Part shown: piece by piece, positions 27,877 through 33,416 of the stretch | Layout of the letters: every line of letters begins with the position of its first letter | Position numbering within the stretch: position 1 is the first letter of the stretch | Source of the DNA: Alphaproteobacteria bacterium | GTDB taxonomy: Bacteria; Pseudomonadota; Alphaproteobacteria; Rhodospirillales; Rhodospirillaceae | Assembly (NCBI GenBank): GCA_003250275.1 | Contig: QKGW01000561.1 | Span: 1-33,416, forward strand | Reading direction: 5' to 3' | Length of the DNA: 33,416 nucleotides | Notes under the pieces: model-generated | Seen by the model: the letters and a program-made list of their open reading frames with translations, nothing else | Told to the model about the DNA's origin: nothing | Databases searched by the model: none | Translations under genes and position numbers: made by a program

Positions 27877-29138
27877 GCCGCGGGTTCGCCACCCTCGCGG
27901 TGCACGGGCCCGTGCCAGGCCGGGCCGGGCAGGAGGGGACGTTGCGGCCGCCGGTCTACGACAACGCCGCTTTCGCCTTTGCCTCCGCCGCCGACATGCA
28001 GGCGGCGTTCGAGGGACGGCTGGCGGCGCACGCCTATTCGCGGGTATCCAACCCCACGGTACAGGCGTTCGAGGAGCGGGTCGCGGCCCTGGCCGGAGCG
28101 CGCGGCGCGCTCGCGGTGGCTTCGGGCATGGCGGCGATCGCCAACGTCGTTCTGGCGCTGGGGGAGAGCGGTGCGAACGTCGTCACCACCCGTCACGTGT
28201 TCGGCAACACCGCCTCGCTGTTCGCGCAGACGCTCGCGCCCTGGGGGCTCGAGGTGCGGTTCGCCGACTTCACCGCACCGGAGGCGGTGGCCGCGGCGAT
28301 CGACGGGCGCACGTGCGCGGTGTTCTTCGAAACCATCACCAATCCACAGATGGAGGTGGCCGACGCCCGCGCCATCGCTTCGGCCGCCCACGCGCGCGGC
28401 GTGCCGGTGGTGGCCGACGGCACCGCCACGACGCCCTACCTTTTCGACGCCAAGACGTTCGGCATCGACGTCGAGGTGATCTCCTCGACCAAATACATGT
28501 CGGGCGGCGCCACTTCGATCGGCGGCGTGATCCTCGATTACGGCAGCTTCGACTGGAGCAGATCGCCGCGCCTTGCCGAATCGGCGCGGCGCTTCGGTCC
28601 CCATGCGCTGCTGTTCGCATTGCGGCGCGAGGTCTATCGCAACCTCGGCGCCTGTCTCGCCCCCCATGCCGCGTTCCTTCAGACCCTCGGTCTCGAAACC
28701 CTGGCGCTGCGTGTCGGTGCGAGCTGCGCCAACGCGCGTAGCCTCGCCAACTGGCTCGAAGGCCGCCCGGAGGTGCTGAGGGTCAACTATCCCGGACTCG
28801 CAAGCTCGGCGTTCCACGCGCTTGCACGGGCACAGTTCCCGCGCGGCACCGGCGGCATTCTGACGTTCGACCTCGGCGGCAAGGCGGAGGCGTTCGCGTT
28901 CATGGATGCGCTGACGCTGATCCGCCGCGCCACCAACGTCCACGACAACAAGACGCTGATCATTCATCCGGCGAGCACGATCTTCTGCGACTACGGGCCC
29001 GAGGAGCGGCTGGCGATGGGAGTCTCCGACGCCACTCTGCGTCTTTCGACGGGCATCGAGGACGGCCCCGATCTGATCGCCGATCTCGAACGTGGGCTCG
29101 CGGCGGTCGCGGCCGTGCGCTTGGGGGGTGCAGCATGA
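27873..29138 (+). CDS. metY: O-acetylhomoserine sulfhydrylase-like PLP enzyme (MetY family)
   Basis: 421 aa from a GTG overlapping the carrier stop (GTGA); YSRVSNPTVQAFEERVAALAGARGALAVASGMAA, ISSTKYMSGGATSIGG, HDNKTLIIHPASTIF. Confidence 0.88.
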   Translation: MSRGFATLAVHGPVPGRAGQEGTLRPPVYDNAAFAFASAADMQAAFEGRLAAHAYSRVSNPTVQAFEERVAALAGARGALAVASGMAAIANVVLALGESGANVVTTRHVFGNTASLFAQTLAPWGLEVRFADFTAPEAVAAAIDGRTCAVFFETITNPQMEVADARAIASAAHARGVPVVADGTATTPYLFDAKTFGIDVEVISSTKYMSGGATSIGGVILDYGSFDWSRSPRLAESARRFGPHALLFALRREVYRNLGACLAPHAAFLQTLGLETLALRVGASCANARSLANWLEGRPEVLRVNYPGLASSAFHALARAQFPRGTGGILTFDLGGKAEAFAFMDALTLIRRATNVHDNKTLIIHPASTIFCDYGPEERLAMGVSDATLRLSTGIEDGPDLIADLERGLAAVAAVRLGGAA

Positions 29139-29953
29139 TCGATTTCACCGACGAGCGGCTGGAGCGCTACAGCCGACACATTCTTCTGAGGGACGTGGGC
29201 ATCGCCGGACAGCAGCGGCTCTGGAATGGCCGGGTGCTGGTGGTCGGCGCCGGCGGGCTCGGCGCTCCTGTCGCGCTTTATCTCGCCGCCGCCGGGGTCG
29301 GCACCCTCGGCATTGCCGACGCCGATGCGGTGGATCTTTCCAACCTCCAGCGCCAGGTGATCCACTTCACCCCCGACGTCGGCAAGCCGAAGGTCCGCTC
29401 GGCGGCGGAGAAGATCGCGCTCCTCAACCCGGATGTGACGGTGCGGCAGCACCATGAATTCCTTACCGCCGACAATATCCTCGACACCATCGCCGATTAC
29501 GACTTCGTCATCGACGGCACCGACAGCTTCGGTGCCAAGTTCCTGATCAACGACGCCTGCGTGATCGCCGGCAAGCCGTTCTCCCACGGCGGCATCCTGC
29601 GCTTCCGAGGCCAGACGATGACGGTGCTGCCGGGGAAGTCCGCCTGCTATCGCTGCGTCTTCGGCGCGCCACCGCCGCCCGGAACCGCGCCGACATGCTC
29701 GCAGGCCGGGGTGCTGGGCGCGATCGCGGGAATGCTCGGCACCATCCAGGCCGCCGAGGCGCTGAAGTTCTTCACCGGTGCCGGCACGCCGCTCGCCGAC
29801 GCGCTGCTTACCTTCGATGCGCTCGACATGAATTTCCGCAAGGTGCCGCTGAAGCGTAACGCCGCCTGCCCGGTGTGCGGGGCGCGCCCGACCATCCTGA
29901 CGCCCGAGGACGCCGCACCGGAAGTCTGCGATCTCGAGGGGGTGCGCGCATGA
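29135..29953 (+). CDS. ThiF/MoeB/HcyF-like E1 adenylyltransferase
   Basis: 272 aa; RYSRHILLRDVGIAGQQRLWNGRVLVVGAGGLGAPVALYLAAAGVGTLGIADADAVDLSNLQRQ, CYRC / CPVC Zn-type pairs. Confidence 0.92.
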   Translation: MIDFTDERLERYSRHILLRDVGIAGQQRLWNGRVLVVGAGGLGAPVALYLAAAGVGTLGIADADAVDLSNLQRQVIHFTPDVGKPKVRSAAEKIALLNPDVTVRQHHEFLTADNILDTIADYDFVIDGTDSFGAKFLINDACVIAGKPFSHGGILRFRGQTMTVLPGKSACYRCVFGAPPPPGTAPTCSQAGVLGAIAGMLGTIQAAEALKFFTGAGTPLADALLTFDALDMNFRKVPLKRNAACPVCGARPTILTPEDAAPEVCDLEGVRA

Positions 29954-30351
29954 GCTTGACGGTTTCCCGTGCGGCGCTCGCCGAGATGATCGCCCACGCC
30001 CGCGCCGACTTGCCCAACGAAGCCTGCGGCTATCTCGGCGAGAAGGGCGGCGTGGTCGGCCGGGTGATCCGCCTCACCAATGCCGACGCGTCGCCCGAGC
30101 ACTACAGTCTGCTTCCTGCCGAGCAATTCGCGGCGGTGCGGGCGTTGCGCTCCGAGGGCTTCGTCTTGCGTGCGGTCTACCACAGCCACCCGGAAAGTCC
30201 GGCGCGGATGTCGGCGGAGGACCTGCGTCTCGCCGCCGATCCAGGTCTCAGCTACGTCATCGTTTCGCTGGAGGCGGCGGAACCGGTGATCAAATCTTTC
30301 AGAGTCGACGGGACGGCGGGGGAGGAAGAGCTCCACGCCGCCGAGGAGTGA
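29950..30351 (+). CDS. JAMM/MPN-family metalloprotease (Mec/QbsD/HcyD-like)
   Basis: 133 aa; PNEACGYLGE, VYHSHPESPARMSAED = E...HSHP...S..D JAMM motif; ATGA overlap with the E1 gene. Confidence 0.88.
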   Translation: MSLTVSRAALAEMIAHARADLPNEACGYLGEKGGVVGRVIRLTNADASPEHYSLLPAEQFAAVRALRSEGFVLRAVYHSHPESPARMSAEDLRLAADPGLSYVIVSLEAAEPVIKSFRVDGTAGEEELHAAEE

Positions 30352-32657
30352 ATGCGATGTTCTACCAGATACCCGACAACCTCGCCGCCGAATTGGCGGA
30401 ACTCGAAAGTCACGTGGAGCGCTTCCGCGCGGGCGAGCTGGACGCGGCGTCGTTCAAGGCGCGGCGGGTGCCGTTCGGCTGCTACGAGCAGCGCCGCGAC
30501 GACACCTACATGGTGCGCATCCGCGCCACCGGCGGCGCGGTCACGCCCGCGCAGCTCCGCGCCATCGGCGAGATCTCCGAACGCTACCGTTCACCCTCGA
30601 TCCACGTCACCACCCGGCAGGAGTTTCAGATTCACGACCTCGACCTCGAAAGCGTGGTCCCGGCGATGCGAGACCTCCTTGCAGCCGGACTTTCCACGCG
30701 TGGCGGCGGCGGCAATACGGTGCGTAACATCATGATCTCACCCGGCGCCGGGGTGGAAGCCGACGAGGTTTTCGATCCCTCGGGTCACGCCTTCGCGCTC
30801 ACCGACCGCCTGATCGCCGAGGGCGATTCCTGGAACCTGCCGCGCAAGCTCAAGATCGCTTTTTCCAACTCGGATGCCGACACCGCCTATGCCGAGTTCA
30901 ACGATCTCGGTTTCGTTGCGCGCATCGAGAATGGCGTGCGGGGATTCCGGGTGTTCGTCGCCGGCGGGCTCGGCACCAAGCCGGAGGTCGGCCACCTGCT
31001 GCACGAGTTCGTCCCCGAAACCGACGTCTACCTCGTTGCCGCGGCGGTCAAGCGTCTGTTCGACAAGAACGGCAACCGCAAGAACCGCAATGCCGCGCGC
31101 CTGCGCTTCCTCTGGCGCAAGATCGGCGCGGAGGCGTTTCGTGCCCTCTACGAGGCCGAGCGCGCCGCCCTCGCCGCCGGGAATCCGCCGCCGCTGGTGG
31201 CGAAGACTTTTCCGGAGAGCGCCCGTCCGGCGGTCGCCGCCGCCTGCGATCCCGACGATGCCGAAGCCTTCGGTCTGTGGCGGCGGAGATACGTCCAACC
31301 CCAGCCGCAGCCTGGGCTGGTTTCGGTGGTGTTGCCCGCTTCCCTCGGCAACCTCGGCAACGCCGACATGGTTCGTCTTGCCGGGTTTCTCGAATCTCTG
31401 GGCCCGCACACCGTGCGCGCGACCTTCGGCCAGAATTTGCGGCTGCGGAACATCCCCGAGAGTCTGCTGCCCGATCTCTGGGCCCTGGTGCGCGGGTTCG
31501 ATCCGTTGGCGTCTCGGCCGCGCACGCTCGCCGACGCGATCGCCTGCACCGGCGCGGACACCTGCAAGCTCGGCATGTGCCGTCCCAAGGGCGCGCTCGC
31601 CGCGATCACCGGCGCGCTCGCCAAATCCGGCCTGGGGCTCGACGAAATTCCCGGTTTCCGCCTCAACGTTTCCGGCTGCCCCAACACCTGCGGTCAGCAT
31701 ATGCTTGCCGATCTCGGCCTGTTCGGGGGCGCGGGGCGCAAGGGGCAACGCCTTTATCCCGCCTACATGGTGGTGGCGGGGGCGGAGATCGGGGCGGGCA
31801 GGGCGCGTCTGGCGCGGAGCTTCGCGCGCGTTCCCGCACGCGATCTGCCGAAGTTCGTCGTCGACGTGGCGCGCACCTGGCTGGCCAAGCGCGGTGCCTA
31901 CGCCTCGTTCGCCGACTACGTGGACGGTGCGGGCGCAGACGATATCCGGGCCGCAGTGGCGCGCTTCGCCGACGTGCCCGCCTTTGAGGACGACAAGAAC
32001 TATTATTACGACTGGGGCGACGACGAGGTGTTCTCGTTCGTCGGGCGTGGGAGCGGCGAATGCTCGGCAGGCCTGTTCGATCTCATCGACGTGGATCTCA
32101 AGGGCGCCCGCGCGTTGGTCGCCCTCCCGCCGGAGCAGGAAACCCTGCGGGAACTGGCGCTGCGCTGCGCCCGCGCGCTCTTGATCTCCCGGGGGGTCGA
32201 GCCCGCCGACGATGGCGAGGTGTTCGCCTATTTCACCAAGCACTTCATTTCCGCCGGACTGATCCCCGAGCGCTTCCGCGCGGCGGTGGTGGCGGCGCAA
32301 AAGGGTGCTCCCCTGGGGGAGCACCACGGCGATCTGGTCGCGCTGCTACGCGTGGTGGAGGAACTTTACGACAATATGGACGCCTCGCTCCGTTTCCCCG
32401 GCGAGAGCGGAGCGGTGGCGTTCGCCGTGCCTGTCGCGGCTTTGGAGCGTGACTACAGTACCGTTGCCTGCCCCCTCAATTTCGTGAAGGTCAAGTTTGA
32501 TCTGGAAACCATCCGGGCGGGGGAGACCCTCAAAGTCATTCTCGGAGATGGTGAACCTATCCGCAACGTCCCGCCCTCGATCGCGTCGGAAGGACACAAG
32601 GTGCTCAGCCAGACCCGCACGGGCGATGTTTGGGAAGTTCTGATCGAGAAGGTCTGA
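30348..32657 (+). CDS. Sulfite reductase (siroheme/4Fe-4S) with helical insert and C-terminal TusA-like domain
   Basis: 769 aa (GTG; alternative ATG 30357); TTRQEFQIHD, ACTGADTCKLGMCRPKG, NVSGCPNTCGQH; C-terminus ACPLNFVKVKFDLETIRAGETLKVILGDGEPIRNVPPSIASEGHKVL. Confidence 0.88.
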   Translation: MNAMFYQIPDNLAAELAELESHVERFRAGELDAASFKARRVPFGCYEQRRDDTYMVRIRATGGAVTPAQLRAIGEISERYRSPSIHVTTRQEFQIHDLDLESVVPAMRDLLAAGLSTRGGGGNTVRNIMISPGAGVEADEVFDPSGHAFALTDRLIAEGDSWNLPRKLKIAFSNSDADTAYAEFNDLGFVARIENGVRGFRVFVAGGLGTKPEVGHLLHEFVPETDVYLVAAAVKRLFDKNGNRKNRNAARLRFLWRKIGAEAFRALYEAERAALAAGNPPPLVAKTFPESARPAVAAACDPDDAEAFGLWRRRYVQPQPQPGLVSVVLPASLGNLGNADMVRLAGFLESLGPHTVRATFGQNLRLRNIPESLLPDLWALVRGFDPLASRPRTLADAIACTGADTCKLGMCRPKGALAAITGALAKSGLGLDEIPGFRLNVSGCPNTCGQHMLADLGLFGGAGRKGQRLYPAYMVVAGAEIGAGRARLARSFARVPARDLPKFVVDVARTWLAKRGAYASFADYVDGAGADDIRAAVARFADVPAFEDDKNYYYDWGDDEVFSFVGRGSGECSAGLFDLIDVDLKGARALVALPPEQETLRELALRCARALLISRGVEPADDGEVFAYFTKHFISAGLIPERFRAAVVAAQKGAPLGEHHGDLVALLRVVEELYDNMDASLRFPGESGAVAFAVPVAALERDYSTVACPLNFVKVKFDLETIRAGETLKVILGDGEPIRNVPPSIASEGHKVLSQTRTGDVWEVLIEKV

Positions 32658-32705
32658 GAGTTGCCCCGTATGGAAGTGGATACCGGAAGGCCGTGCGGGA
32701 CCGGA

Positions 32706-32810
32706 TCAGACCATCGGCACGCCGCCGCACACCGGTAGATACGCGCCGGTGATGAAGCTGGCCTGATCGGAGCAGAGGAGGAGCGCCGCGACGTTGTTCG
32801 TCAGCATTTC
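32706..32810 (-). pseudogene. Short-chain dehydrogenase (SDR) C-terminal remnant
   Basis: EMLTNNVAALLLCSDQASFITGAYLPVCGGVPMV* resembles the SDR C-terminus (LaSDeASFiTGaxxxVDGG); preceding sequence has no SDR core. Confidence 0.6.
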
Positions 32811-33141
32811 GGTTCCTCCTCGTGAACACTGTCCAGATAGAAGCGCTTCGGTTTTCTCAGGGGGCGGCCGACGCGCGAACGACTGCGCGACCATGTTGCG
32901 CAGGTGGCAGGAAACGCCGAACTGCCACGGTGTGTTGAATGCGGCGCGGTCGGTCGAGCTGGTCACCGTCCGCCCGAGAATGTTGTCGCCGCCCTTGTTG
33001 CGGGTCAGGCGCGCGATGCTTTCGATCGCCCGGTCGACGATCGCGAGGAAGGCGCTGGGGAAGAACCCTCCGACGAGAAATCGTTAGGCCGCTGTTTCGA
33101 AGATCAGTTTGAGGTGGTTGCGCGCCCCCCAACCAAAACAA

Positions 33142-33177
33142 AAAGACCCGCCTCCAACGGCGGGTCTTTCTGTTTTT
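33142..33177 (+). terminator. Strong intrinsic terminator (potentially bidirectional)
   Basis: AAAGACCCGCC-tccaac-GGCGGGTCTTTctgttttt. Confidence 0.85.
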
Positions 33178-33223
33178 GGCTACGTGGGGCGATTGGGCGC
33201 CTCGCTCATAACTTGAAGGCTGA

Positions 33224-33416
33224 TCACTTTCCCATCGGCAATTGAATGGAATTCGCCACCTCGGTAACGCGCGGCGCGATTTCCGCGCGCATCCGCGCTT
33301 CGCTCATCTTGAGGCTAGAGGTGGCGCATTGCACCGCCGCGACCGGCCGCCCATGGCGGTCGTAGATGGGCGCGGCGAGCGCGATTTCGTTGAACGAGTT
33401 CTGATGCTCGGTGATC
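33224..33416 (-). CDS. Partial IclR-family transcriptional regulator (C-terminal end, runs off window)
   Basis: Minus strand translation ITEHQNSFNEIALAAPIYDRHGRPVAAVQCATSSLKMSEARMRAEIAPRVTEVANSIQLPMGK*: IclR effector-domain C-terminus pattern. Confidence 0.75.
   Translation of the reverse strand, partial: ITEHQNSFNEIALAAPIYDRHGRPVAAVQCATSSLKMSEARMRAEIAPRVTEVANSIQLPMGK

Overview
GC-rich, probably alphaproteobacterial window (taxonomy inferred, not tested) dominated by sulfur / Met / Cys metabolism. Left end: an initiator tRNA-fMet, then a lower-GC island with a two-gene Hachiman-type defence module (HamA nuclease + HamB helicase) and a Rep-like gene. The island ends at a scar where the Rep-like gene and an Opp/Dpp ABC ATPase both appear to have lost their 5' ends. 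Middle: a cystathionine-lyase-like PLP enzyme, gamma-glutamyltransferase, metB preceded by a SAM-II-class riboswitch, an Rrf2 regulator divergent from an aminotransferase, and an operon of FAD-linked hydroxyacid dehydrogenase / aminotransferase / CysJ / CysI / siroheme synthase. Next comes a metQ-metN-metI operon continuing into an unusual SAM-methyltransferase and a DMSP-lyase-like cupin, preceded by a candidate Cys-rich leader peptide. An opposing operon holds an SsuABC/TauABC-like transporter, a threonine-synthase-like PLP enzyme, an Ldh2-family dehydrogenase and a truncated MnmA-like PP-loop protein. Right part, the most notable system: a translationally coupled five-gene operon, sulfur carrier (ThiS-like, C-terminus -GGGRP) / MetY-like sulfhydrylase / ThiF-like E1 / JAMM protease / sulfite reductase with a C-terminal TusA-like domain. 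It matches the logic of the protein-thiocarboxylate (HcyS-type) methionine pathway of Wolinella succinogenes, with distinctive features. The right edge has an SDR remnant, a strong terminator, a degenerate tRNA-fMet-like fragment and a partial IclR regulator. All functional calls come from reading motifs by eye; no searches were run.
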